From: Microbulbifer donghaiensis
Lineage (GTDB): Bacteria; Pseudomonadota; Gammaproteobacteria; Pseudomonadales; Cellvibrionaceae
NCBI RefSeq assembly: GCF_900129095.1
Contig: NZ_FQVA01000001.1
Coordinates: 1,426,001 to 1,490,000, forward strand
Length of the DNA: 64,000 nucleotides
Direction: 5' to 3'
Each line of letters starts with the position of its first letter. Within the stretch, counting starts at the first letter, position 1. The notes below the pieces were generated by a model, which searched no databases, was not told where the DNA came from, and worked only from the letters and a program-made list of their open reading frames with translations. A program made the position numbers and the translations under genes. Positions 9,154 through 19,519 of this stretch are shown piece after piece.

Positions 9154-9401
9154 CGCACCGGATCTCCACTCGCTGCTTCCACTGCCGCCTGCAAGGGCGG
9201 AACAGGTCGCGGCAGAATGTGACCAACCAGCCAGCCTTAGCGTCAATGACTCCTTTCATTGCCTGAGTCAATTCCGCTAGTATTGAACGGATTCCTTGAG
9301 GTGCAGGAATAACAACAATAATGACGCGCGCCCCTATCTACCTTTGGAACTCTCCCGAAGCTGTCGGCGGCGCGCGGTGTATCCGCGATTAGGAGAAGAC
9401 C

Positions 9402-11768
9402 ATGCCGAACGTCAAGCGCAGCCTCGCGGCCGCTATCGCACTCGCATCCCTCAGCAGCTCCGCTGCATTTGCCAACGAATCCGCTTTTTCCCAGGTAGTT
9501 GCCTTCGGTGACAGCCTGACCGACGTCGGCAATGCCGGCGTGTTTACCAGTGGTGGCGAAGACCGCCAGGCGGCCATCAGCCTGATGTCCCAGCAGCTGG
9601 GGCTCGGCCCGGTAACGCCGTCCTGCGGCGGCATGCAGCTGTGCCTGCCCAGCGTGGACCCGAGTCTGAGTGAAGCGGAACTGCTGGCGTCGGCGCAGGC
9701 TCAGGTACAGGTAGCGCTGGCTAACTCGGGCAACGGCTGGGCGGTCGGCGGCCACCGCGCCGGCGATGTGCTGCTGAATATTCTCGGCACCCGCGGCTAC
9801 TTCAATTACCTGAGCGAACGCGGGCTGACGCTCGACGTCACCGACCACAGTTTTTACAGCGCGCTGCTGCCGGACCCGACCCGCGAAACCAGCACCGGTC
9901 TCTATCCCGACCTGGATCTGCTGGGCCTGATTCTGCAGGGCCCCGCTGTGGTTGCCGAGCTGCGCGCGGCGGCGGACGGCTTCAGAGCCGCCGGCGACAC
10001 TGCCACCGCGGACGCCTACGACGCCCAGGCCGATGGCCTGCAGGCACAGATCGACGCCGCACCGGGCCAGATCGTCGCGGACTCCGGTATTACCGGTAAC
10101 CCGCACCCGACCGGCCTCGGCTATCTGGAAACCACTGGCGGCAAAGCCGACCCGAATGCCCTCTACTGGGTCAACGGCGGCGGCAACGATCTGCTGGGTG
10201 GATTCGAGGCGATGGTTACCGGCAGCATCACCGAGGCGCAGTTCGGCGAAAATATCGGCATGGCGGCCACCATGCTGGCAGACGCGGCCGGCGCTCTTTC
10301 CGATGCCGGCGCCAACTATATCCTGCTGTCCAACGTACCGGATGTCAGCAAGACCGCGGGCGTCTACGCCAGCACCATGCAGGCAGTGCACAGCAGCCCC
10401 GCGGCGCAGCAACTGGCCGACGCCGTGAGCGCCGGCCTGATAACCCAGGAAGAGGCCGATGCACAGCTGCAGGCGGCCGTCGACGCCACGCTGATGCAGA
10501 CCAGCGCCGCCAGCGAAGCCTTCAATTCCACCCTGCTCGCTTCCGCCAAAGACATCGACGGCGTGCTGATGGTGGACCAGGCCGGCGTGCTCAAGGTGAC
10601 CCTGGCCAATGCCGGCGCACTGGGTTTCTCCGCCGAGTTCGACCAGACCACTGCCTGCTACAACGGCAACCAGTGTATCGAGCACCCGGTGTACGGCATC
10701 AACGGTACTGCACCGGACGACAGCAAGCTGATTTTCAACGACGCCGTGCACCCGACCCAGGCGGCCCAGCAGATGCTGGCCGACTACTACACCAATGTGG
10801 TCAACGCGGCACAGGTTGCCGGCCAGCTGCCGGATATCGGCGTCCAGGCGGCGCGCACGCACACCAACACGCTGGATGAAAGCCTGGTCGGCGCGCGCTA
10901 CCGCGAAGCGCAGAGCGGTGTTTTTGTCGGTACCGTGTTCGGCAATACCGATTACGACAGCGCCTTCGCACCCAACGTCAGCGGCGACAACAGTGGCAAC
11001 CTGATCGGCGCCACCTACGCCCTGCGCAATAACACCGAACTGGGTTTTGCCGTCAGCCGCACCGATATCGATGTCGACAACGACCAGGCTGCGGTGGAGT
11101 CCACCTCCACCAACTACAGCCTGTTCGGCCGCTTCCATTACGAAATTTTCTTTGTCGATGCCAGCGCGACCCTGACCGATGTCGACTACGACAATGTCAG
11201 CCGCGCCTTCGGCCTCGGCAACAATTTCAACAGCAGTCTCGACGCGACCACTGCCGGCGAGAACCTGTCCCTGAGCATGACCGCCGGTGTGAACATTCTG
11301 AGCGGCGCCACCCAGTTCGGCCCCTTCGCCAATGTCACCCGCGCGACCGTGGATGTGGACGGCTACACCGAGGATGCGATCGACGGCTTCACCTACACCG
11401 ATCTCAGCGGCATCGAGCGCGATCCGTTCGGCATGCACTTCGGCGACCAGGAACGCCGCTACACCACCATGCGTATCGGTGCCTTCGCCAGCAAGACCTG
11501 GGAGAACGTCAGCGCCTACGGCCAGATCTGGTACGAAGACACCACCGGCACCGACAGCGATTCCGTCGAGGTGGGTGTGAAATCCATGGAAGGCAATATG
11601 AATGCGATGCCGAGCTACGCCAGCGAAGGTGTCGGCCTGTTCGAAGACGGCGCCGGTGCCATTGCCGGTCTGCGCTGGCAGGCCGCCGACAGCATTGCCG
11701 TCAGCGCCAACCTGGCTGCACGCCCGACCAGCGAAACCGGCTCCATCAGTGTGAGCTACCGCTTCTAA
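9402..11768 (+). CDS. estA: GDSL esterase/lipase autotransporter (EstA-like)
   Basis: A 788-residue autotransporter with an N-terminal signal peptide (cleavage near SAAFA-NE, about residue 24). The GDSL block I is VVAFGDSLTDVGN with S38 as nucleophile. Block III is NGGGNDLLGG (N about 263), and block V is NDAVHPT with D447 and H450. Residues from about 500 to the end form a beta-barrel ending SVSYRF, with the terminal aromatic needed for outer-membrane insertion. The protein should display a surface esterase, as in Pseudomonas EstA. There is an alanine-rich helical insertion (about 190-230) between blocks I and III. A strong stem-loop follows the stop. A frame of 871 codons on the other strand is only a shadow. 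Confidence 0.93.
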   Translation: MPNVKRSLAAAIALASLSSSAAFANESAFSQVVAFGDSLTDVGNAGVFTSGGEDRQAAISLMSQQLGLGPVTPSCGGMQLCLPSVDPSLSEAELLASAQAQVQVALANSGNGWAVGGHRAGDVLLNILGTRGYFNYLSERGLTLDVTDHSFYSALLPDPTRETSTGLYPDLDLLGLILQGPAVVAELRAAADGFRAAGDTATADAYDAQADGLQAQIDAAPGQIVADSGITGNPHPTGLGYLETTGGKADPNALYWVNGGGNDLLGGFEAMVTGSITEAQFGENIGMAATMLADAAGALSDAGANYILLSNVPDVSKTAGVYASTMQAVHSSPAAQQLADAVSAGLITQEEADAQLQAAVDATLMQTSAASEAFNSTLLASAKDIDGVLMVDQAGVLKVTLANAGALGFSAEFDQTTACYNGNQCIEHPVYGINGTAPDDSKLIFNDAVHPTQAAQQMLADYYTNVVNAAQVAGQLPDIGVQAARTHTNTLDESLVGARYREAQSGVFVGTVFGNTDYDSAFAPNVSGDNSGNLIGATYALRNNTELGFAVSRTDIDVDNDQAAVESTSTNYSLFGRFHYEIFFVDASATLTDVDYDNVSRAFGLGNNFNSSLDATTAGENLSLSMTAGVNILSGATQFGPFANVTRATVDVDGYTEDAIDGFTYTDLSGIERDPFGMHFGDQERRYTTMRIGAFASKTWENVSAYGQIWYEDTTGTDSDSVEVGVKSMEGNMNAMPSYASEGVGLFEDGAGAIAGLRWQAADSIAVSANLAARPTSETGSISVSYRF

Positions 11769-11778
11769 GCAACCCTCA

Positions 11779-11810
11779 GTGCGCCCCCTTTCAGGGGCGC
11801 ACAACATTTT
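11779..11810 (+). terminator. Rho-independent-type terminator after estA
   Basis: Perfect 9-bp stem GTGCGCCCC / GGGGCGCAC around a six-base loop, followed by AACATTTT, 10 bases after the esterase stop codon. The T-run is short. Confidence 0.7.
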
Positions 11811-11917
11811 CTGCCTCGCCCCGCCTACCTTTCCGACCACCCCATTGCTTCTCGCCAAGGCATCGACAGAGATGCAAAATGGTGTCCCGACTTATTCGAA
11901 GGACGATACGAGACACC

Positions 11918-12445
11918 ATGTTCCAACTGGAAACACCAAGACTAGTTCTCAGCGAACTTACTGAAAAAGATGCACCGCTGATGCTCGCCGTACTGAACGA
12001 TCCCGACTTCCTGCGCAATGTCGGCGATCGCGGTGTCCGTACCGAGGCCGATGCCCGCCGCTATATCGTCGACGGCCCCATGGCGATGTACCGCCAGTAC
12101 GGTTTCGGCATGTACAAGGTGGAGCTGAAAGATAGTAAGGCCATCGGCCTGTGCGGGCTGGTGAAGCGCGACGGTCTCGACGACGTCGATATCGGCTTTG
12201 CCTTCTTGCCGCAGTATCGCAGCCAGGGTTATGCACTGGAGGCCGCGCAGGCGGTGATGCATTATGGTCAGGCCGAAATAGGGCTCAAGCGCATCGTCGC
12301 TATTGCGCTGCCCGACAATGTTCCTTCGGTGCGCCTGCTGGAAAAGATCGGGCTGCAGCCGGAAAAGCGCATCACTTTGCCCAACAGTAGCGAAGAACTG
12401 CTGCTGATGGCCTGGGACGCAGCGTTCCAAGAAAATCAGCAATAA
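11918..12445 (+). CDS. GNAT family N-acetyltransferase (RimJ/RimL type)
   Basis: Start taken at the ATG at 11918 (MFQLETPRLVLSELTEKDAP), the standard N-terminus of the Acetyltransf_3 class. The longer frame from 11879 has no domain character. 175 residues. The acetyl-CoA site is visible as FLPQYRSQGYALEAAQAVMHY (about 105-125, Q/RxxGxA), followed by IVAIALPDNVPSVRLLEKIGLQ, the classic C-terminal GNAT signature. The substrate is unknown; relatives acetylate protein N-termini or small amines. It stands alone between the estA terminator and the convergent symporter gene. Confidence 0.9.
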   Translation: MFQLETPRLVLSELTEKDAPLMLAVLNDPDFLRNVGDRGVRTEADARRYIVDGPMAMYRQYGFGMYKVELKDSKAIGLCGLVKRDGLDDVDIGFAFLPQYRSQGYALEAAQAVMHYGQAEIGLKRIVAIALPDNVPSVRLLEKIGLQPEKRITLPNSSEELLLMAWDAAFQENQQ

Positions 12446-12484
12446 AAAAAGGCGAGCCATGCCTGAGGGAGCAAGAGCCTCGCC
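12444..12484 (-). terminator. Terminator for the symporter operon (minus strand)
   Basis: Read on the minus strand, the stem GGCGAG...CTCGCC (12451-12456 with 12479-12484) is followed directly by seven T residues (12444-12450). A second GC-rich inverted repeat (12505-12538, GCGGGTG/CACCCGC) lies between this and the symporter stop codon. Together they end the dcaP-DUF4212-symporter transcript and insulate it from the convergent GNAT gene. Confidence 0.65.
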
Positions 12485-12551
12485 GAAAATAAAACAGTTC
12501 AGTGGCGGGTGAGGACGGGGCTAGCCCGCCCCACCCGCAAGCAGTGACAAC

Positions 12552-14258
12552 TCAGTGCGCGCTGGCCTCACCGGCCCCTTTCGGGAAGCGGATATGGGCC
12601 ACCATTTCCTGCACATCTTTCGGCGCGTCGGACGTAAAGCGGGCCACGCCAATCGCCACGGCAAAGTTCAGCATCATACCGAGGGTACCGATACCCTCCG
12701 GGGAGATACCGAACCACCAGTTATCCGGTGTATTGGCGGCCGGGTTGATGAACTTGAAGTAGATGATATAGAGCGCGGTAAAGGTGATACCGGAGATCAT
12801 GCCCGCAATCGCCCCCTCCTTGTTCATGCGCTTGCTGAAGATGCCGAGAATAATCGCCGGGAAGAAGGACGACGCCGCGAGCCCGAATGCAAACGCCACT
12901 ACCTGTGCGACAAAGCCCGGTGGATTGATGCCCAGGTAACCGGCGATACAGATGGCCACCGCCGAAGCCGCCCGCGCATAACGCAGTTCCTGCTTGTCAG
13001 TGATATGGGGCATCAGGTTACGCTTCAGCAGGTCGTGGGAGATAGAGGTCGAAATCACCAGCAGCAGGCCAGCCGAAGTGGACAGCGCCGCGGCGATGCC
13101 ACCGGCCGCCACCAGCGCGATCACCCAGGCCGGCAGGTCGGCAATTTCCGGGTTGGCCAGCACCATGATGTCGCGGTCGATCTTCATCTCGTTGCGCTCA
13201 TCGCCGGAGTAGAACATCTTGCCATCGCCGTTCTTGTCCTCCCAGGAGATCAGGCCGGTGCTCTCCCAGTTGCTGATCCAACTCGGCGCCTCCTCGTAGG
13301 CGGTGCCCTCGGCTTGCGGGCCGTTGATGGTGTCGATCATATTCACCCGGGCGAAGGTGGCGATCGCCGGCGCCGTGGTGTACAGCAATGCGATAAACAG
13401 CAGCGCCCAGCCGGCGGACTTGCGCGCGTCGCGCACTTTCGGCACGGTAAAGAAGCGCACGATCACGTGCGGCAGGCCGGCGGTGCCGACCATCAGCGCG
13501 GCGGTGATAAAGAAGACATCGATGGTGCTCTTGGTCCCCGAGGTGTACTCGGCAAAGCCGAGCTCCGTCGACAGGCCATCCAGCTTGTCCAGCAGATAGG
13601 TGCCGGATCCGTCATTCAGCTCCGCACCAAAGCCGATCTGCGGGATCACATGACCGGTCATCATGATGGAAATAAAAATGGCCGGCACCAGGTAGGCGCA
13701 GATGAGTACACAGTACTGGGCGACCTGGGTGTAGGTGATGCCCTTCATGCCGCCGAGCACCGCGTAGAAGAACACGATCGCCATACCGATGATGACACCA
13801 GTGGTGATGTCCACTTCCAGGAAGCGCGAGAACACCACGCCAACACCGCGCATCTGCCCCGCAACATAGGTGAAGCAGACGAACACCGCACAGATCACCG
13901 CCACGGTACGCGCGGTGTTCGAATAGTAGCGGTCGCCGATAAAGGCCGGCACCGTGAACTTGCCGAACTTGCGCAGGTAGGGCGCCAGGCACAGTGCCAG
14001 CAATACATAGCCGCCGGTCCAGCCCATCAGATAGACGGCGCCGTCATAGCCCATAAAGCTGATCAGGCCCGCCATCGAGATGAACGAGGCCGCCGACATC
14101 CAGTCGGCCGCCGTGGCCATGCCGTTGGCCACCGGATTGACGCCGCCGCTGGCGACGTAAAAGTCGTGGGTAGATCCGGCGCGGGACCAGATCGCGATAC
14201 CGATGTACAGCGCAAAGGTAGCGCCGACGATCAGGAAAGTAAGGGTTTGGATATCCAT
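12552..14258 (-). CDS. Sodium:solute symporter, VC_2705 subfamily (large subunit)
   Basis: A 568-residue SLC5/SSS permease with about 13 membrane segments. Recognisable segments: [32 protein letters not shown] (about 30-60, the sodium-site region of ActP-like carriers), [37 protein letters not shown], and [23 protein letters not shown] (about 400). A hydrophilic insertion at about 310-365 (ending in the acidic DKNGDGKMF) marks the VC_2705 subfamily, which always works with a DUF4212 small subunit. That partner is encoded 9 bases upstream. Uptake of acetate or another short carboxylate is inferred from the neighbouring acetyl-CoA synthetase and CrbSR-like regulators. Confidence 0.93.
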   Translation of the reverse strand: MDIQTLTFLIVGATFALYIGIAIWSRAGSTHDFYVASGGVNPVANGMATAADWMSAASFISMAGLISFMGYDGAVYLMGWTGGYVLLALCLAPYLRKFGKFTVPAFIGDRYYSNTARTVAVICAVFVCFTYVAGQMRGVGVVFSRFLEVDITTGVIIGMAIVFFYAVLGGMKGITYTQVAQYCVLICAYLVPAIFISIMMTGHVIPQIGFGAELNDGSGTYLLDKLDGLSTELGFAEYTSGTKSTIDVFFITAALMVGTAGLPHVIVRFFTVPKVRDARKSAGWALLFIALLYTTAPAIATFARVNMIDTINGPQAEGTAYEEAPSWISNWESTGLISWEDKNGDGKMFYSGDERNEMKIDRDIMVLANPEIADLPAWVIALVAAGGIAAALSTSAGLLLVISTSISHDLLKRNLMPHITDKQELRYARAASAVAICIAGYLGINPPGFVAQVVAFAFGLAASSFFPAIILGIFSKRMNKEGAIAGMISGITFTALYIIYFKFINPAANTPDNWWFGISPEGIGTLGMMLNFAVAIGVARFTSDAPKDVQEMVAHIRFPKGAGEASAH

Positions 14259-14267
14259 GATCTGCTC

Positions 14268-14585
14268 CTATTGACCGAACTCTTCTTCGAGTGCTTCTTC
14301 AAACTCATCCGGTTCTTCATGATCCTCATGCACGTTGTACCTGCGATCAAGCTTGTTCATCTTGTGCACGTAAACGACGATCAGCGCCAGGAACACGTAA
14401 ATGGAACCCTGCTGGGCAAACCAGAAACCGAGCTTGAAACCGCCGAGGCGAATCGCGTTGAGCTCGTCGACCAGCAGGATGCCGCAGCCGAAGGAGACCG
14501 CGAACCAGATCGCCAGCAGCGACAGCATCAGCCGCAGGTTTTCCTTCCAGTAATCGTCCGCGTGTTGTTCGCTTTCGAAACTCAT
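14268..14585 (-). CDS. DUF4212 sodium/substrate symporter small subunit
   Basis: Start chosen at the ATG at 14585 (MSFESEQHADDYWKENL), which has GGGAGA about 8 bases upstream; the open frame begins 5 codons earlier. 105 residues with two membrane segments: LMLSLLAIWFAVSFGCGILL and FWFAQQGSIYVFLALIVVYV. The tail is very acidic (about 80-105). This matches the symporter small-subunit family found only beside VC_2705-type SSS permeases. It lies directly upstream of the large subunit and downstream of dcaP, so the three are probably one operon. Confidence 0.93.
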   Translation of the reverse strand: MSFESEQHADDYWKENLRLMLSLLAIWFAVSFGCGILLVDELNAIRLGGFKLGFWFAQQGSIYVFLALIVVYVHKMNKLDRRYNVHEDHEEPDEFEEALEEEFGQ

Positions 14586-14662
14586 CTTTCTATCTCCCAA
14601 GAAAATTATTAAGAGTTATTATCGATTTATCTGGAGCGCCCAGACGGGCACTCCGGGAGTCG

Positions 14663-15979
14663 CTAGAACACATACTTTACCGAAAACTGCAGGCGCTGCA
14701 GCTCTCCCTCATCATCGGTCAAAGTACCAGTGGTATTTTCAATCTCCTTACTGGCGATAATATATTCGCCACCCAGTGTCATTTTCGGAATCGGCGAATA
14801 GAGCAAATTCAGGTGCATGCTCTGGTAAGCCGAAGCGGTAGTATCGGAGACGCTGTCCGGGTTATCCGCTTTGGAAGCAGACAGCACCAGGTTGCTGCGC
14901 CACTCATCGCTCCAGAAATGGCGCAGGGCGACAAAGCCCCCACTCTGCTCGATCAGCTCGATATCACCATCCGCCTCGATAATGCCGGCGCGATAGCCGT
15001 TGAGGCCCATATAGCGACCGAGCGCGTTGCCGGAGCTCAGCATAAAGCGAATATCGTCGCGTCCCAGCTGGTACTTGCCGGACACACTGATCGCATAACC
15101 GCGTGCCGATTCATTATCGGCGCCACTGTCGTAGGACAGCTCGCGGCTCATGGAAGCCACCGAGTAGCTGAAGTCGCCGGCACTGTTGTTGTAGCGCAGC
15201 ACCAGGTCCGGCGTACTGCTGTCGTCGTAGGGATTTTCAGTGCCGTTGTATAGCGTGGTAGCCGGGTTCTCCGCGGCCAGTTGCAGGCTGCCGCCGCCGA
15301 CCTTGCGCGTGTAGCGCAGCTGCGGCTGGCGCTCGAAAATGGTGCCCACCGGGCCGACGAAGTCCATGCCCTCCGGCAGCGCGCCGACATTGAAGAAAGT
15401 GGACCAGGTCTGGCCCGCCAGCAGGCTGTTGCGATCGTCCATCTGCCAGTCGACATAGGCGTGGCGCAGGCGCTGGGCATAGGAGTTGCTGATGCGCTCG
15501 TCGCCCTGGCCGCTGGCCATCGCATCGATTTCCAGGTGGGTATTGACCTGCCCGCCCGCCACCGCGGTGTGGCTCTTGATAAACAGGCGCGAAGACTTGG
15601 CGTGAGAGTGGAACTTGGTATCGCCGCCCTCGCCGCCGATCGGGATGGTCGACGGCACCAGGAAGTCCTCGCCGATGCCGGCGGTCGCGGCGTTGCCATC
15701 GGAATAGTCACTGAACACGCTGTCCAGCTTCATAAAGCCACCGATCTCGATCTGCGTGCCCTGCGGTTGCTGCGGCGGCTCCGGGTTGTCCACCACAGCG
15801 CGGCGCTGCTGCGCCGCCTCGGCGGCCAACTTGTCCACCTGCGCCTGCAGCTCCTCGATGCGCAGCTGCAGCTCCTCGGTATCGGTTTGCGCCACCCCGG
15901 ATAGCGGCACCAGGCTGGTCATCATCACCGAAAACAGGCCCGCGGCGGTGCGGGCGGATTTTATTCTTGTAAGCGACAT
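14663..15979 (-). CDS. DcaP-family outer-membrane channel
   Basis: Start at the ATG at 15979 with a strong GGAGGGAG site; the frame upstream to 16093 crosses the promoter region. About 438 residues: a signal peptide (about 1-30, cleaved near SGVAQ), then a short coiled coil TEELQLRIEELQAQVDKLA (about 33-60) that trimerises DcaP-like porins. The barrel starts at IEIGGFMKLDSVFSDYSDG and ends in a C-terminal phenylalanine (QFSVKYVF). DcaP proteins let dicarboxylates and other small negatively charged molecules cross the outer membrane. Here it is divergent from acs and leads the symporter operon, which suggests an acetate/organic-acid route from medium to cytoplasm. Confidence 0.88.
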   Translation of the reverse strand: MSLTRIKSARTAAGLFSVMMTSLVPLSGVAQTDTEELQLRIEELQAQVDKLAAEAAQQRRAVVDNPEPPQQPQGTQIEIGGFMKLDSVFSDYSDGNAATAGIGEDFLVPSTIPIGGEGGDTKFHSHAKSSRLFIKSHTAVAGGQVNTHLEIDAMASGQGDERISNSYAQRLRHAYVDWQMDDRNSLLAGQTWSTFFNVGALPEGMDFVGPVGTIFERQPQLRYTRKVGGGSLQLAAENPATTLYNGTENPYDDSSTPDLVLRYNNSAGDFSYSVASMSRELSYDSGADNESARGYAISVSGKYQLGRDDIRFMLSSGNALGRYMGLNGYRAGIIEADGDIELIEQSGGFVALRHFWSDEWRSNLVLSASKADNPDSVSDTTASAYQSMHLNLLYSPIPKMTLGGEYIIASKEIENTTGTLTDDEGELQRLQFSVKYVF

Positions 15980-16059
15980 AAGCTCCCTCCGAGCGCTAAT
16001 TGTCGAAATACTGCTTTGCCGCTGACGATAAAAGCCTGTTGGAGGCGAGTTGGGTATTA

Positions 16060-16135
16060 ACCATTGGTCTAAATTCGCCGCTCTTTCGACCAATGTCTAA
16101 GTCCCCATTTCTTCTATTTCGACTTTTGTCTAATA
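16060..16135. promoter_or_regulatory. Shared dcaP/acs control region with three GTCTAA boxes
   Basis: The 219-bp divergent gap between dcaP and acs contains three same-direction copies of GTCTAA at 16067-16072, 16095-16100 and 16128-16133. The last two lie in a longer match, TCGAC-N4-GTCTAA, 33 bp apart, about three helical turns. This is the expected place for the response regulator encoded downstream to bind. The assignment to that regulator is inference. Confidence 0.5.
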
Positions 16136-16198
16136 CGCGCAGCCGCGGTGGGGTAGCAGAATGCAATTAACAAGAATGGCAAGATGATGAGGCCCACC

Positions 16199-18157
<1,959 letters not shown>

Positions 18158-18240
18158 GGACAGGCAACACCCCAGAGGAAGTCCCCCGGGCGATGACCAA
18201 TTGCCAAGGTCTACGGAGCTATTCGCCTGGCTCGATCCAG

Positions 18241-18316
18241 GGCTCTGCTGCCGGTAGCTGTCCGGGAAATATTTGCCGATCAGGCTTTTTCCCGGGCAGC
18301 TACCGGCAGCAGGGCC
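18241..18316. repeat. Long stem-loop between acs and the response regulator gene
   Basis: A 23-bp stem with one mismatch (18245-18267 with 18290-18312) encloses a 22-base loop, about 85 bases after the acs stop. The arms begin CTGCTGCCGGTAGCTG. It could end or protect the acs transcript, but there is no T-run directly after it. The rest of this 424-bp gap (18158-18581) holds a smaller 8-bp inverted repeat (GTGCCGCT at 18381, AGCGGCAC at 18411) and the regulator promoter. I see no ORF in it. Confidence 0.6.
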
Positions 18317-18486
18317 GACCGGAGCCATTTACCGAGAGGCGTGCGGGGCCGGCACTGGTGGAGAAGATATCCTCGGCCAAGTGCCGCTAGCGGAATAGAG
18401 CGAGCGGAAAAGCGGCACCCCCACCCGGGAAATGCCGCTTTGCCGTATTCGATAGCGAGAAACAATAAGAACAGCTCACAGTATCG

Positions 18487-18519
18487 GCGTACACTGATAA
18501 AAATATAATGTGTGTACGC
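18487..18519 (+). promoter_or_regulatory. Probable promoter of the response regulator gene with flanking inverted repeat
   Basis: A perfect -10 hexamer TATAAT (18504-18509) lies between the two halves of an inverted repeat, GCGTACAC (18487-18494) and GTGTACGC (18512-18519). A protein dimer bound to these halves would cover the promoter. It lies 60-95 bases before the gene start. No good -35 box is visible. Confidence 0.45.
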
Positions 18520-18581
18520 ACTCACTCTCGCCGGCAGATCAGCGCGCGGCGGGAACCATTGATGATGAGGGAGCGATAACC

Positions 18582-19286
18582 ATGCACGCCAATTCCAATA
18601 ATGCGGTGCACAAGTTCATTATCGCCGATGACCACCCGCTGTTTCGCAGCGCCTTGCGCCAGTCCATCACCCAGGCATTCCCGGATGCCGAGTTGTACGA
18701 GGCGGAGGACATGGAAAGCCTGCAGCGCTGCGTGGCCCGACACGGCGATTGCGACCTGCTGTTACTGGATCTGCATATGCCCGGTGCGCGGGGGTTTAGC
18801 GGCCTGATCTTTCTCAGCGGCCAGTACCCGGAGCTGCCGGTGATGGTGGTTTCCGCGAACGAAAAACCGGAAGTCATGTGCCGCGCGATCGACTACGGCG
18901 CCTGCGGCTTCCTGCCCAAATCGGCACCGGTGGAAACGATCACCACAGCCCTGCAGCAGGCGCTGGCCGGCGAAATCTGGCTGCCACAGGGCGTGGCGGA
19001 ACAGTGTGCTGCGGAGTCCTCCGACCTGGTGGTGGCCGATGTGGTCGCCTCGCTGACACCACAGCAATTCCGCGTCGCCACAATGCTCGCCGAAGGCCTG
19101 CTGAACAAGCAGATCGCCTATGAAATGAATGTCACCGAGGCGACGGTCAAGGCACACCTGACGGCGCTGTTCCGCAAGCTGGACGTCAACTCGCGCACCC
19201 AGGCGGTGCTGGCGCTAGGCAGCCTGGACGTCGAACCGCCCGGACAGTTCACGCCACCACCGAAACACGCGCCGGCGCACGCCTGA
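18582..19286 (+). CDS. crbR: LuxR/NarL-type response regulator, CrbR/ErdR-like
   Basis: Start at the ATG at 18582 with GAGGGAG upstream. 234 residues. The receiver domain spans about 12-135: acidic pocket ADDHP, phosphoacceptor D63 in LLLLDLHMPG, then VVSANE, and FLPKSA with the conserved lysine. A LuxR-type helix-turn-helix follows at about 160-210 (LTPQQFRVATMLAEGLLNKQIAYEMNVTEATVKAHLTALF, read in two blocks). The closest described group is CrbR (Vibrio) / ErdR (Pseudomonas), which switches on acs. Its position between acs and the transporter-type kinase supports this, though assignment rests on context as well as domains. Confidence 0.82.
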   Translation: MHANSNNAVHKFIIADDHPLFRSALRQSITQAFPDAELYEAEDMESLQRCVARHGDCDLLLLDLHMPGARGFSGLIFLSGQYPELPVMVVSANEKPEVMCRAIDYGACGFLPKSAPVETITTALQQALAGEIWLPQGVAEQCAAESSDLVVADVVASLTPQQFRVATMLAEGLLNKQIAYEMNVTEATVKAHLTALFRKLDVNSRTQAVLALGSLDVEPPGQFTPPPKHAPAHA

Positions 19287-19357
19287 TTTGCCGGGGCGAA
19301 CCTGGTGTTCGCCGGTTTTTCTTACAGAGCCGCACACTCGGAATCGAAGGCAAAGTG

Positions 19358-19449
19358 CTGGGGACTGTATTTCGAAACCGTCTGCGCCAGGGACGGCGCA
19401 GACGGAGCTACATGGACGTATTTATGCGTTTTCGAAATACAGTCCCCAG
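19358..19449. repeat. 92-bp nested palindromic element between convergent crbR and crbS
   Basis: A 20-bp perfect outer stem (19358-19377 with 19430-19449, starting CTGGGGACTGTATTTCGAAA) encloses an 11-bp perfect inner stem CCGTCTGCGCC / GGCGCAGACGG (19378-19388 with 19395-19405). About 25 bases stay unpaired on the right side. It sits where the crbR and crbS transcripts converge, so it could work as a bidirectional terminator. Its size and precision also suggest a mobile palindromic repeat. The remaining 70 bases up to the crbS stop show nothing else. Confidence 0.65.
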
Positions 19450-19519
19450 TGCATTGCCGCCACCGGGCCACGCCAGAACACCACTCGCCTTCCGATCTGT
19501 CTACAGAGCGAAAACGCCC

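Noticed and set aside
9243..11858. 871-codon open frame on the minus strand
   Set aside because: It lies exactly opposite the GDSL autotransporter, has low-complexity Gly/Ala/Val composition and no domain or start signals. It results from GC-rich codon use in the real gene.
12555..14612. 685-codon plus-strand frame opposite the symporter genes
   Set aside because: Arg/His/Gly-rich, no hydrophobic core, and the minus strand encodes two clear membrane proteins.
18158..18581. Possible small protein genes in the gap after acs
   Set aside because: Frames here cross long inverted repeats and have no ribosome sites or plausible composition.
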